Positions 18,248-26,867 of a DNA stretch of 64,000 nt are shown in pieces. The translations under genes and the position numbers were made by a program. Each line of letters opens with the position of its first letter. Position 1 is the stretch's first letter. Source of the DNA: Sediminibacterium roseum (GTDB lineage: Bacteria > Bacteroidota > Bacteroidia > Chitinophagales > Chitinophagaceae); the NCBI RefSeq assembly GCF_009939005.1, contig NZ_JAACJS010000015.1:250325-314324 (forward strand), in the 5' to 3' direction. The notes below the pieces were generated by a model. That model had not been told where the DNA came from. It worked only from the letters and a program-made list of their open reading frames with translations, and made no database searches.

Positions 18248-19609
18248 ATGCAAAAAATGACAATCAAACAGGCGGCACCATTTATTGTGCTGATGGCCGT
18301 ATCGATTGGGGCCATCTTTATTCCTTCCTTTACGGCTTATGCTGATGAGGCAAAAGCATACAATTCAGCCGACATCGCATGGATCATTGTGGCCACTGCG
18401 CTCGTTTTCCTGATGACGCCCGGATTGGCTTTTTTCTATGGCGGGATGGTTCACCGCAAAAATGTGATCTCTACCATGATCAAAAGCGTGGTGGCCGCCG
18501 GTGTGGTAAGTATTCTCTGGGTTTTTATTGGTTACAGCCTTTGCTTCGGCGACCCGGTAAGGGTTGGTGGTTTGAGCGTGATCGGTAACCCTTCCACCCA
18601 CCTGTTCTTCAAAGGCGTGATCTCCGGTGCGCCATGGAGCCTGGCGCCGAGCATTCCATTGGGATTGTTCGCCCTTTTCCAGTTGATGTTTGCGATCATT
18701 ACACCGGGCCTTGTAGTGGGCGCTGTTGCTGAACGCATCCGTTTTACAGCTTATATCCTCTTCATTGCATTGTTCAGTTTGCTGGTGTATGCTCCCATCG
18801 CACACTGGACCTGGCACCCGGAAGGATTTCTTTTCAAATGGGGTGTGCTCGACTTTGCTGGTGGTACCGTGGTTCACATCTCGGCAGGTTGCGCGGCATT
18901 GGCGGGGGCGCTGGTATTGAAGCAGCGCCAGTCGCACCTCGAGCACAAGGAAGTTCCACCGGCCAATATCCCTTATGTTTTGATCGGAACGGGTTTGCTC
19001 TGGTTCGGATGGTTCGGATTTAATGCAGGATCGGCCCTTGGCGCCAACGCGCTCGCCGTATCTGCCTTCGCCACTACCAATACCGCAGCAGCAGCAGCCG
19101 GTCTCTCATGGATGTTCTTCGACGTGGTACGCGGCAAAAAGCCATCCGTACTCGGTTTCTGTATAGGCGCCGTTGTTGGCCTTGTTGCCATCACGCCGGC
19201 TGCAGGTTTTGTTGCCGTGCCGCAGAGTATCTTCATCGGTTTTGCAGCGGCCATCGTTTCTAACCTGGCCGTTTCTGCCAAGAGCAAAACATCGATCGAC
19301 GATCCGCTGGATGTATTCGCATGTCATGGTATCGGCGGTATGGTTGGTATGTTAATGACGGGCATCTTCGCCACCAAAACCGTAAACAGCGCCGGCGCAG
19401 ACGGGCTGCTGTATGGCGGAACGGCTTTCTTCGTCACCCAACTGAAAGCGTTGATCATTGTTGTGGTATACAGCTTCACGGTATCGTTCCTCATCTTCAA
19501 ATTCATCGGCCTTATTTTACCGCTTCGTGTGAGCACGGAAGAAGAAGCGATCGGGCTCGACGCTACGCAGCACGATGAGAAATATGGAAGGACACCGCAG
19601 GTAGCTTAA
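18248..19609 (+). CDS. amt: ammonium transporter (Amt family)
   Basis: This 453-residue inner-membrane channel brings in ammonium. A signal-like first helix (1-32) is followed by about 11 membrane helices. Family signatures are visible: LAFFYGGMVHRKNV, and DFAGGTVVHISAG with the first pore His. The second pore His is in FACHGIGGMVG. The C-terminal cytoplasmic tail is present. No glnK (PII) gene is adjacent, although many bacteria pair amt with glnK. It lies downstream of gltBD but behind a terminator and its own long upstream region, so it is probably regulated separately under nitrogen limitation. Confidence 0.95.
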   Translation: MQKMTIKQAAPFIVLMAVSIGAIFIPSFTAYADEAKAYNSADIAWIIVATALVFLMTPGLAFFYGGMVHRKNVISTMIKSVVAAGVVSILWVFIGYSLCFGDPVRVGGLSVIGNPSTHLFFKGVISGAPWSLAPSIPLGLFALFQLMFAIITPGLVVGAVAERIRFTAYILFIALFSLLVYAPIAHWTWHPEGFLFKWGVLDFAGGTVVHISAGCAALAGALVLKQRQSHLEHKEVPPANIPYVLIGTGLLWFGWFGFNAGSALGANALAVSAFATTNTAAAAAGLSWMFFDVVRGKKPSVLGFCIGAVVGLVAITPAAGFVAVPQSIFIGFAAAIVSNLAVSAKSKTSIDDPLDVFACHGIGGMVGMLMTGIFATKTVNSAGADGLLYGGTAFFVTQLKALIIVVVYSFTVSFLIFKFIGLILPLRVSTEEEAIGLDATQHDEKYGRTPQVA

Positions 19610-19638
19610 CCGGCTCCCGGCCTCAACTCCTACTAAAA

Positions 19639-19690
19639 AGGTACAGCCATTTGATAAACCTCTGACCAGGTTTAAAGGCTGTACCTATTT
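19639..19690 (+). promoter_or_regulatory. nested hairpin between amt and the porin gene
   Basis: An outer stem (AGGTACAGCC at 19639-19648 with GGCTGTACCT at 19677-19686) encloses an inner stem (AAACCT at 19656-19661 with AGGTTT at 19668-19673). A short T-rich stretch follows. It may be a leaky terminator lowering expression of the downstream porin, or an RNA processing site. Confidence 0.6.
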
Positions 19691-19712
19691 GTTAATCATA
19701 AAACCCATTGCA

Positions 19713-20750
19713 ATGTTAAAGAAAATTTCAGCAGTATGCATCGGATTCCTGGCCTTTCAGCCGGCCGATGTTGATGCACAAACGGATTCGTCCAAAAAAT
19801 CGGTCACCACTTTTACAGGATCGGTGGATGCCTATTACCGTTTCCCGTTCAGCGATCCGCCGGGCACGGCAACCAACAACCTGACCAGCTTTACCAATTC
19901 AAAGAATTCTTTCGAGCTCGGCATGGCGTCTATTAAAGTAGAACACACGGTGGGCAAAGTTTCAGCCACAGCCGATCTCGGTTTTGGAAGAAGGGCGCAG
20001 GAGTTTTCCTACAACGATGTAGGCACCACGCTCACCGCGGTAAAACAGGCTTTTGTTAGCTACGCGCCGTCATCCTCCGTAAAATTTACGCTGGGAAAAT
20101 GGGCCACGCACGTCGGTTATGAATTGCTCGATGCGTATGCAAACCGCAATTACAGCATGTCGTACGGCTTCTCTTACGGCCCGTTCTTCCATACCGGCAT
20201 CAAAGCAGATATATCTTTGGGCGGGAAAAGCGCGATGATGATCGGTGTTGCCAATCCCACCGATTACGTAAGCGCACCCAACGGTGTAAAAATGGTGATC
20301 GCCCAATTCAGTACGGCCACCAAGAACGACAAGCTGAAGGCTTACCTGAATTTCCAGGGAGGCACCGGTATTTCGCAGTTTGATCTTGTTTTGATGGGAA
20401 CACTCAGCAGTCAGTTCAACATTGCATACGATGGAACCATCCAGACTAGTAAGATCGGCACCACAAATTCAAGCTGGAAAGCGCATGCGCTGTACCTCAA
20501 CTACGATCCCACTTCTATGTTCGGCCTCACGCTGCGCGCCGATTATTTCGACGACCGCAAACTCTCACCCGTACTCGGCGTGAACAAAGTTTTTGCAACC
20601 ACTCTTTCAGGCAACATAAAGATCGACAACCTCACCATCATACCCGAATTCAGGATCGACGCAGCAAAAAATGCCGTGTTCCAGAAAGGCGACGGTACCG
20701 CTACAAAAAGCAACGGCGCATTTATACTGGCGGCAGTTTACAGGTTCTGA
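19713..20750 (+). CDS. outer membrane beta-barrel porin-like protein
   Basis: The 345-residue protein has a signal peptide (about 1-22, ending DAQ) followed by regularly alternating hydrophobic/polar strands and a C-terminal VYRF, the usual end of an outer-membrane barrel. It resembles the OmpL-like putative beta-barrel porin-2 group of Bacteroidota. The ATG at 19713 (MLKKISAVCIG) is chosen because it gives a normal signal peptide, whereas the frame upstream offers only a TTG. Its place behind amt suggests an outer-membrane route for small nitrogen compounds; that is inference. Confidence 0.75.
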   Translation: MLKKISAVCIGFLAFQPADVDAQTDSSKKSVTTFTGSVDAYYRFPFSDPPGTATNNLTSFTNSKNSFELGMASIKVEHTVGKVSATADLGFGRRAQEFSYNDVGTTLTAVKQAFVSYAPSSSVKFTLGKWATHVGYELLDAYANRNYSMSYGFSYGPFFHTGIKADISLGGKSAMMIGVANPTDYVSAPNGVKMVIAQFSTATKNDKLKAYLNFQGGTGISQFDLVLMGTLSSQFNIAYDGTIQTSKIGTTNSSWKAHALYLNYDPTSMFGLTLRADYFDDRKLSPVLGVNKVFATTLSGNIKIDNLTIIPEFRIDAAKNAVFQKGDGTATKSNGAFILAAVYRF

Positions 20751-20817
20751 TGTAACACGAAGACAAAGCAAACCAAAACATTGCTTATTGAACAAGAATT
20801 TAGGCTATACATGAGAG

Positions 20818-20850
20818 AAAACAGGCATCCTCCGGGGTGCCTGTTTGTTT
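20818..20850 (+). terminator. intrinsic terminator after the porin gene
   Basis: Stem AAACAGGCATCC / GGGGTGCCTGTTT (one T-G pair) followed by a T-rich tail. Confidence 0.88.
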
Positions 20851-20933
20851 CGGCAGCGCGCCGGATCAAAACAAAATCTCATCACCCTTTACCGGTCACT
20901 CGGCTTCACCGTGCACAACTCCCTTAAAAATCC

Positions 20934-20941
20934 TAAGTTCG
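20934..20941 (+). promoter_or_regulatory. promoter -7 box TAAGTTCG for plsC
   Basis: One mismatch from TAnnTTTG, ending only 4 bases before the ATG at 20946. If used, the mRNA would be leaderless. Confidence 0.45.
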
Positions 20942-20945
20942 GGCC

Positions 20946-21701
20946 ATGAAACGCATCCTCCGCCCGTTGCAATGGATCTATTGTGTATACGCTCTACTGC
21001 TTTTTGTTGCGTTGATGTTTGTGGTGGTGCCTTTTGTTTTGCTTTCACTGCTGCTCGGGAAAATACGTGGTGGAAACATCATTTACCAGCTCTGCCGCGC
21101 ATGGGGAACGGCCTGGTACTTCCTGGTCGGCATCAGGCACAGGGAAATTTATGAACAGCCGCACGACAGGTCGCGGCAGTACATTTTTGTATGCAACCAT
21201 ATCTCGTATATGGACATCCCTCCCATTGTTCTCATTGCGCACCAACCCATCCGCGTGCTGGGAAAAGCGGAGATGACCAGGGTTCCCGTTTTCGGATGGA
21301 TCTACCGTGCGGCGGTGATACTGGTGGACCGCAGCAGTTCCGAAACGCGTGCAAAGAGTGTGCGCGCTTTGAAATCGGCACTCAGGCACCACATTTCTAT
21401 TTTTATTTTTCCCGAAGGAACTTTCAATGAGACCCCAAAACCGCTCAAAGATTTTTACGATGGCGCGTTCCGTATTGCCATAGAAACACAGACACCCATC
21501 AAACCACTCCTGTTTCCCGACACGATCGACAGGCTCCATTACAGAAGCCTGTTCGTATTAACACCGGGCATCAACCGCGTGGTATACCTCGAAGAAGTGC
21601 CGGTAGAAGGGTTAACGTTGAAAGATGTAAAGTGGTTGAAGGAAAAGGTACACCGGATCATGGAGGAAGGGTTGCGGAGGTACAGGACCTATGGGAATTG
21701 A
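20946..21701 (+). CDS. plsC: 1-acyl-sn-glycerol-3-phosphate acyltransferase
   Basis: This 251-residue membrane-associated enzyme adds the second acyl chain to lysophosphatidic acid. An N-terminal hydrophobic segment (about 15-40) anchors it. The acyltransferase motifs are NHISYMD (H-x4-D) near residue 83 and FPEGTF near residue 156. Substrate preference cannot be told; related acyltransferases act on ornithine lipids. It opens a plus-strand run with priA and murB, but a 154-base gap separates it from priA. Confidence 0.87.
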   Translation: MKRILRPLQWIYCVYALLLFVALMFVVVPFVLLSLLLGKIRGGNIIYQLCRAWGTAWYFLVGIRHREIYEQPHDRSRQYIFVCNHISYMDIPPIVLIAHQPIRVLGKAEMTRVPVFGWIYRAAVILVDRSSSETRAKSVRALKSALRHHISIFIFPEGTFNETPKPLKDFYDGAFRIAIETQTPIKPLLFPDTIDRLHYRSLFVLTPGINRVVYLEEVPVEGLTLKDVKWLKEKVHRIMEEGLRRYRTYGN

Positions 21702-21855
21702 GCCCGATCGCATAAGGTGATGCGATGTTCAGATACTTTTCTATTGAAGCTGTGCATAATGCTTAACAACAGGCACTCCCAATCCTTAACACAGGTTAAA
21801 AGTTACCATCGTTCGAGGGCGGCGGTGCAACTTTACTTATTTTTACCGTCTTAAC

Positions 21856-24306
21856 TTGTTTTTTCCTTTGTTCATCGAAGTTATCATACCTCTTTTCCTC
21901 CCGAAAAACTACACCTGGGCCGTGCCTGCGCAGATGCAGGCTGCCGTGCAGCCGGGTGTGCGTGTGGAAGTGCAGCTGAAGAACAAGCGATATGCCGGCA
22001 TCGTAAAAAAGATGCTCGATAAAAAGCCAGAGGAATTTGAACCGAAAGAGATCCTCAATGTGCTCGATACCGAGCCGGTTGTATACCCGCAGCAACTCGA
22101 TCTCTGGCAATGGATCGCCCGCTACTACATGTGCAGCGAAGGCGAGGTAATGCAGGCCGCGATGCCCGCCAACCTGAAACTGTCGAGCGAAAGCATACTG
22201 ATCTGGAACGAAGAAAGAAGCTACGATTTCAGCGATCTCACCGACTCCGAATATGTTGTTGCGGAAGCGCTGGAACTGAAAAAAGAACTGCGGCTGAACG
22301 AGGTGCAGCAATTGCTGGATGCTTCGAACGTTTATCCCGTGATCAAGAAACTGATCGAGAAAGGCGTTTGTCATGTGTGGGAAGAACTGAAAGAAAAATA
22401 CAGGTCAAAAACAGAAACCTTTGTTACGCTTCACTCCAAATACAACAATGAAGACGAGCTTGCCGACCTGCTCAACAACTGGAGCAAGGCGCCAAAGCAA
22501 ATGGAGTTGCTGCTCTCTTATCTTCACCTTGTAAAAACAGAAGGAGAAGTAACACAGCCGAAGCTTCTCAAAAAATCAAATGCAACAGCGGCGCAGCTGA
22601 AAGGTTTGTGCGAGAAGAACATCCTGGTGTTGGAGAAAAGGGCCACGGACCGGATCCGCTTGCTGCCAAGGGATATCCAGATCGATTTTACCCTGTCTGC
22701 CGCGCAGCAGAAAGCCTTCGACGAAGTGCAGCAGGGCTTCAGCGAAAAACAGGTTTGCCTGCTGCATGGCGTTACGGCAAGCGGGAAAACAGAGGTATAC
22801 ACAAAACTTATTGAAGCCTGCATTACGCAGGGAAAACAGGTTCTGTACATGCTGCCTGAAATTGCTCTTACTTCGCAGATCATACGCAGGCTGCAGAAAC
22901 ATTTTGGCGGGTACATTGCCATCTATCATTCCAAATTCAATCCCAACGAACGGGTTGAGATCTGGAACAAAGTAAAAACCGGCGAAACAAAAGTTGTGCT
23001 TGGCGCCCGTTCTTCGTTGTTCCTTCCGTTCAAAGACCTTGGGCTGATCATTGCCGATGAAGAACACGATGCCTCGTACAAACAACAGGATCCCGCCCCG
23101 CGTTACCATGCCAGGGATGCGGCCATCTACTACGCATCGCTCAACAACGCCCGTGTTTTACTGGGCAGCGCCACGCCTTCCATCGAAAGTTATTACAACT
23201 GTACGCAACAGAAATATGCATTGGTGCAGCTCGATGAACGTTACGGCCAGGTAGAACTTCCACAGATCTCGGTGATCGATATCAAAAAAGTTCCTGCGCA
23301 GGATAAAGGGAAGGTTGCTTTGTCGCCCTCGCTGATCGCCGCCATCGATACCTCGCTTCAGCAACAGAAGCAGGTCATACTTTTTCAAAACAGGAGGGGC
23401 TATTCTCCATACCTTATCTGCGGCACCTGCGGGTGGATACCGCAATGCAGGCATTGTGATGTTACGCTTACCTATCACAAGGCAAAGAACAGCCTGGCGT
23501 GCCACTATTGCGGCACATCGTACCCGGTGATCAATACCTGCGCGGCCTGCGGCAGTCATAATTTCAACCAGAAAAATTTTGGAACGGAAAAGATCGAAGA
23601 ACTGGTGGCGGAAGCTTTTCCGAATGCGAGGATTTCGAGGATGGATTACGACAGCGTAAAAGGGAAGAACGACCACGATGCACTTATTAAATTGTTTGAA
23701 CAGCAGCGGATCGATATTTTAGTGGGCACACAGATGGTGGTGAAAGGCCTCGATTTTGAGCATGTGAACCTGGTAGGCATCATCGATGCAGACGGCATAT
23801 TGAACTTTACCGATTTCCGCGTCAACGAACGCGCGTTCCAGTTGATGGAACAGGTAAGCGGCCGCGCGGGCCGCAGGGATGGCAAAGGAACGGTACTGAT
23901 ACAGGTGAGCAACCCCATGCACCCCGTTTTGCAGTTTGTGAAGGAGCACGATTTTACAAGACTCTTCCAATTCGAACTTGCGAACAGGAAACAGTTCGAT
24001 TACCCACCGTTCACACGGTTGATACAGGTGATCTTCAAACACAAAGAAAAACACATTGCAGAAGAAGCGGCCAACATCATGATGCAGGGACTCAAAAAGG
24101 ATTTTGGCAACGAATGTAACGGACCGGCACAGCCCGTGGTTGACCGGGTGCGGAACCAATACCTTTGGGAAATACTGATCAAACTCCCGAAAGACGCGGC
24201 CCGGATCAATCTTTGCAAGAGAGAGATACAACAGCAGATCGTGATCATCCAGTCAAACAAAAGATACAGGGGCGTTACCATCCTTCCGGATGTAGATCCC
24301 GTGTAA
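21856..24306 (+). CDS. priA: primosomal protein N', replication-restart helicase
   Basis: PriA restarts collapsed replication forks by binding DNA and loading the primosome. The 816-residue protein has the N-terminal 3'-end-binding domain (KNYTWAVPAQMQAAVQPG), Walker A HGVTASGKTE at about 305, DEEH at about 400, and a zinc-binding cysteine region at about 522-570 (CGTCG, CRHCD, CHYCG, CAACG) inside the helicase core. No ATG exists near the N-terminus: translation appears to begin at TTG 21856 or TTG 21868. The second gives a start more like other PriA proteins. murB begins 2 bases after its stop. Confidence 0.95.
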   Translation: MFFPLFIEVIIPLFLPKNYTWAVPAQMQAAVQPGVRVEVQLKNKRYAGIVKKMLDKKPEEFEPKEILNVLDTEPVVYPQQLDLWQWIARYYMCSEGEVMQAAMPANLKLSSESILIWNEERSYDFSDLTDSEYVVAEALELKKELRLNEVQQLLDASNVYPVIKKLIEKGVCHVWEELKEKYRSKTETFVTLHSKYNNEDELADLLNNWSKAPKQMELLLSYLHLVKTEGEVTQPKLLKKSNATAAQLKGLCEKNILVLEKRATDRIRLLPRDIQIDFTLSAAQQKAFDEVQQGFSEKQVCLLHGVTASGKTEVYTKLIEACITQGKQVLYMLPEIALTSQIIRRLQKHFGGYIAIYHSKFNPNERVEIWNKVKTGETKVVLGARSSLFLPFKDLGLIIADEEHDASYKQQDPAPRYHARDAAIYYASLNNARVLLGSATPSIESYYNCTQQKYALVQLDERYGQVELPQISVIDIKKVPAQDKGKVALSPSLIAAIDTSLQQQKQVILFQNRRGYSPYLICGTCGWIPQCRHCDVTLTYHKAKNSLACHYCGTSYPVINTCAACGSHNFNQKNFGTEKIEELVAEAFPNARISRMDYDSVKGKNDHDALIKLFEQQRIDILVGTQMVVKGLDFEHVNLVGIIDADGILNFTDFRVNERAFQLMEQVSGRAGRRDGKGTVLIQVSNPMHPVLQFVKEHDFTRLFQFELANRKQFDYPPFTRLIQVIFKHKEKHIAEEAANIMMQGLKKDFGNECNGPAQPVVDRVRNQYLWEILIKLPKDAARINLCKREIQQQIVIIQSNKRYRGVTILPDVDPV

Positions 24307-24308
24307 CC

Positions 24309-25322
24309 ATGCAGATAGAAAAAAACATATCACTCAAACCCTACAACACGTTCGGCATCGATGCCGTTGCCAGGCGGTATGCATGTTTTTCTTCCGTGGA
24401 TGAGCTGGCACTGTTAACCGGCTCTTCAACACAAAAAGAACCTTTGCTCATACTCGGCGGCGGAAGCAATATTTTATTCCGCAACGATTTTGACGGACTG
24501 GTATTAAAAAACGAATTGAAAGGAATTGAACTGACCGGTGAAGATGCAGACTATTATTATGTTCGCGCCCACGCCGGCGAGAACTGGCACGGGTTTGTGC
24601 AGCATTGCATCGCCCACCAATATGCAGGCGTGGAAAACCTGAGCCTGGTGCCGGGTAATGTTGGCGCCTCGCCAATGCAGAACATCGGCGCTTATGGCGT
24701 TGAGATCAAAGACGTTTTTCATGAACTTGAAGCGTGGCACCTGAACGACCGCAGTCTTGAGAAATTCAGTCTCGTCGATTGTGAGTTCGGCTACCGCGAA
24801 AGCGTATTCAAGAAAAAATACCGCAACCGGTTTGTAATACTCAACGTTACGTTCCGCCTGCGCAAACAACCGGTTTACAACACACAATATGGCGCCATTG
24901 AGCAGGAACTGGAGAAGATGGGTGTGGAAGAATTGTCTATCGAAAACATTTCACGTGCGGTGATCAACATCAGGACCAGCAAACTCCCCGACCCTAAGAT
25001 CATCGGCAATGCAGGAAGCTTTTTCAAAAACCCCGTGATCGGGCAGGAACAATTTGACCTGCTGAAAGCAAGTTTTGCTTCGATGCCCGGATACCCTGCG
25101 CCCGGCAACCAGGTTAAAACCGCCGCCGGCTGGCTCATCGAGCAATGCGGGTGGAAAGGCTACCGCGAGGGCGATGCGGGTTGTTACGATAAACAGGCGC
25201 TGGTACTGGTCAATTACGGAAAGGCAACGGGCGATGAAATATTTACCCTCTCACAAAGAATCATCGACAGCGTTCAACAGAAATTCGGCATCGCGTTGGA
25301 ACGCGAGGTCAATATCGTGTGA
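24309..25322 (+). CDS. murB: UDP-N-acetylmuramate dehydrogenase
   Basis: MurB is an FAD enzyme that reduces UDP-GlcNAc-enolpyruvate to UDP-MurNAc in peptidoglycan synthesis. The 337-residue type I protein shows LKPYNTFGID, the FAD loop LILGGGSNILF, SLVPGNVGASPMQNIGAYG, and the catalytic Ser region IGNAGSFFKNP. The GWKGYREGDAG segment is also typical. The ATG at 24309 lies 2 bases after the priA stop, so the two are translationally linked. It ends before a strong terminator. Confidence 0.96.
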   Translation: MQIEKNISLKPYNTFGIDAVARRYACFSSVDELALLTGSSTQKEPLLILGGGSNILFRNDFDGLVLKNELKGIELTGEDADYYYVRAHAGENWHGFVQHCIAHQYAGVENLSLVPGNVGASPMQNIGAYGVEIKDVFHELEAWHLNDRSLEKFSLVDCEFGYRESVFKKKYRNRFVILNVTFRLRKQPVYNTQYGAIEQELEKMGVEELSIENISRAVINIRTSKLPDPKIIGNAGSFFKNPVIGQEQFDLLKASFASMPGYPAPGNQVKTAAGWLIEQCGWKGYREGDAGCYDKQALVLVNYGKATGDEIFTLSQRIIDSVQQKFGIALEREVNIV

Positions 25323-25363
25323 TCGCGATCTTGATCGGATGGGAACGATCCGTTTACCGTCAT

Positions 25364-25397
25364 AACAAAAAAAGAGAGCCAAAAACGGCTCTCTTTT
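25364..25397. terminator. bidirectional intrinsic terminator between murB and the OmpA gene
   Basis: Stem AAAAGAGAGCC / GGCTCTCTTTT. Four T follow on the plus strand and a run of seven T on the minus strand, serving both convergent genes. Confidence 0.92.
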
Positions 25398-25419
25398 CGC
25401 ATCTACTAATCCAGCTCGA

Positions 25420-26787
25420 TTAATAATATTTTGGTTTCATCACCACGCGGCGGTTGAGGGCGCGGCCGGCAGCAGTTTTGTTGTCTGCGATCGGTTGTGA
25501 AGAAGCAAATCCTTCTGAACTAAGTCTTGAAGCATCGATTCCTTGTGAAACGATGTAATCGTAAACAGATTTCGCACGGTTCTTGCTCAAAGGAACATTG
25601 ATCTTGTCACCACCGGTGATGTCTGTATGTCCTTCGATATCGAGTTTCAAAGCAGCATCTTCTTTCAGGATCGCAACCACTGCGTTCAATGCAGGGAAAG
25701 ATTTTGGCAACAGTTTAGCGCTGTTGGTCTGGAAGAAAATATTCTTAGCGCTCGTGTTTACTTTCTTAACCACTTCTTCTTTCACCATAGGGCAACCCTG
25801 GTTTTCCCTTACACCTGGAACATCCGGGCATTTGTCTTCCTCATCGTTGATACCGTCTTTGTCGCGGTCAGGAATAGGACAACCCTGGTAACGTGCAACA
25901 CCCGGAACATCAGGGCATTTGTCGTCAACATCGTTGATGCCATCTTTGTCGCGGTCTGGTACAGGGCAGCCATTGTATTCAGGCAAGCCTTTTACGGTAG
26001 GGCATTTGTCGTTTTCGTCGTTGATGCCATCGCCATCCGTATCCGGAACAGGGCAGCCGTCGTATTTGGCGGTACCTGCAACGGTCGGACATTTATCCTT
26101 GCTGTCAACAATACCATCGCCATCTGTATCTGCTTCCACAACAACCGGTGCCGGTGGTGGTGGCGGGGTAACTATTACGGGTTCTTTTTTGTCAGACAAA
26201 GGAGAAGAGACCCCGATCGAATAATTGAAATGGTTGATGGATGTAGCCGATACTTTGTTGTTGTATCCAAACATCGCATTCAGGAAGGTTTCTTCGCCGA
26301 GGTTGAACTGGAGGCCAAGACCCGTTGGGATATAAGCCGCGAAATAAGTGCCGGCGTACATAGAGGCGCCGATACCGATGTGGGCGTAAGGAACAACCAC
26401 GTAATTATCCGGAAGGAGTTTCAGGTTTACACCGGCAGTTGCCTCCAGCAAAAATTTGTTGTTGGTAGATGGTGTGATACCCGATGCTGTTGAAAATGGA
26501 AATTTGGTGAAAGATCCACCCAATGTGGTAACGAAATCGATCTTATCCGTAATGCCATTATAGTAACTGAGCGAAACGCCCGGGGCCATATCACCCAATT
26601 TCGCCCATTGTTTGTTCGATAAAACAACGCCGAGTGAGTTTTGTGTGATCAGGTTCGCGGTGGTAACGTCTTTAAAAAAGAAATTTAATCCAAGTGACGG
26701 TCTTTTTTTATAGCTGGGCAAGGTTGTCTGGGCGAAAGCTCCGGCTGACAAACCAAGTGCTATCAGGGAAAAGATGATTTTCTTCAT
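25420..26787 (-). CDS. OmpA-family protein with thrombospondin type 3 repeats
   Basis: This 455-residue outer-membrane protein links the membrane to peptidoglycan. It has a signal peptide (1-19, AGAFAQ), an N-terminal eight-strand-type barrel (about 25-205), a Pro-rich linker, four calcium-binding thrombospondin type 3 repeats of the form DTDGDGINDENDKCPT (about 220-335), and a C-terminal OmpA domain with the peptidoglycan-binding segment LSKNRAKSVYDYI. The ATG at 26787 (MKKIIFSLIALG) is chosen because it begins the signal peptide. The organisation is common in Bacteroidota. It is transcribed alone. Confidence 0.93.
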   Translation of the reverse strand: MKKIIFSLIALGLSAGAFAQTTLPSYKKRPSLGLNFFFKDVTTANLITQNSLGVVLSNKQWAKLGDMAPGVSLSYYNGITDKIDFVTTLGGSFTKFPFSTASGITPSTNNKFLLEATAGVNLKLLPDNYVVVPYAHIGIGASMYAGTYFAAYIPTGLGLQFNLGEETFLNAMFGYNNKVSATSINHFNYSIGVSSPLSDKKEPVIVTPPPPPAPVVVEADTDGDGIVDSKDKCPTVAGTAKYDGCPVPDTDGDGINDENDKCPTVKGLPEYNGCPVPDRDKDGINDVDDKCPDVPGVARYQGCPIPDRDKDGINDEEDKCPDVPGVRENQGCPMVKEEVVKKVNTSAKNIFFQTNSAKLLPKSFPALNAVVAILKEDAALKLDIEGHTDITGGDKINVPLSKNRAKSVYDYIVSQGIDASRLSSEGFASSQPIADNKTAAGRALNRRVVMKPKYY

Positions 26788-26867
26788 AATGCGAGTTTTA
26801 GTAATAGGAAACAAAAGTAAGCTCTGTATCTGAATTTTAAGAAATTATGATAAGTTTATATTCACGT

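Noticed and set aside
21707..21725. Short ATCGCAT/ATGCGAT hairpin after plsC as a terminator
   Set aside because: The stem is only 7 bp and no T-run follows.
25730..26130. Periodic sequence inside the OmpA gene considered as a DNA tandem repeat
   Set aside because: The period is explained by four thrombospondin type 3 protein repeats with differing codons.
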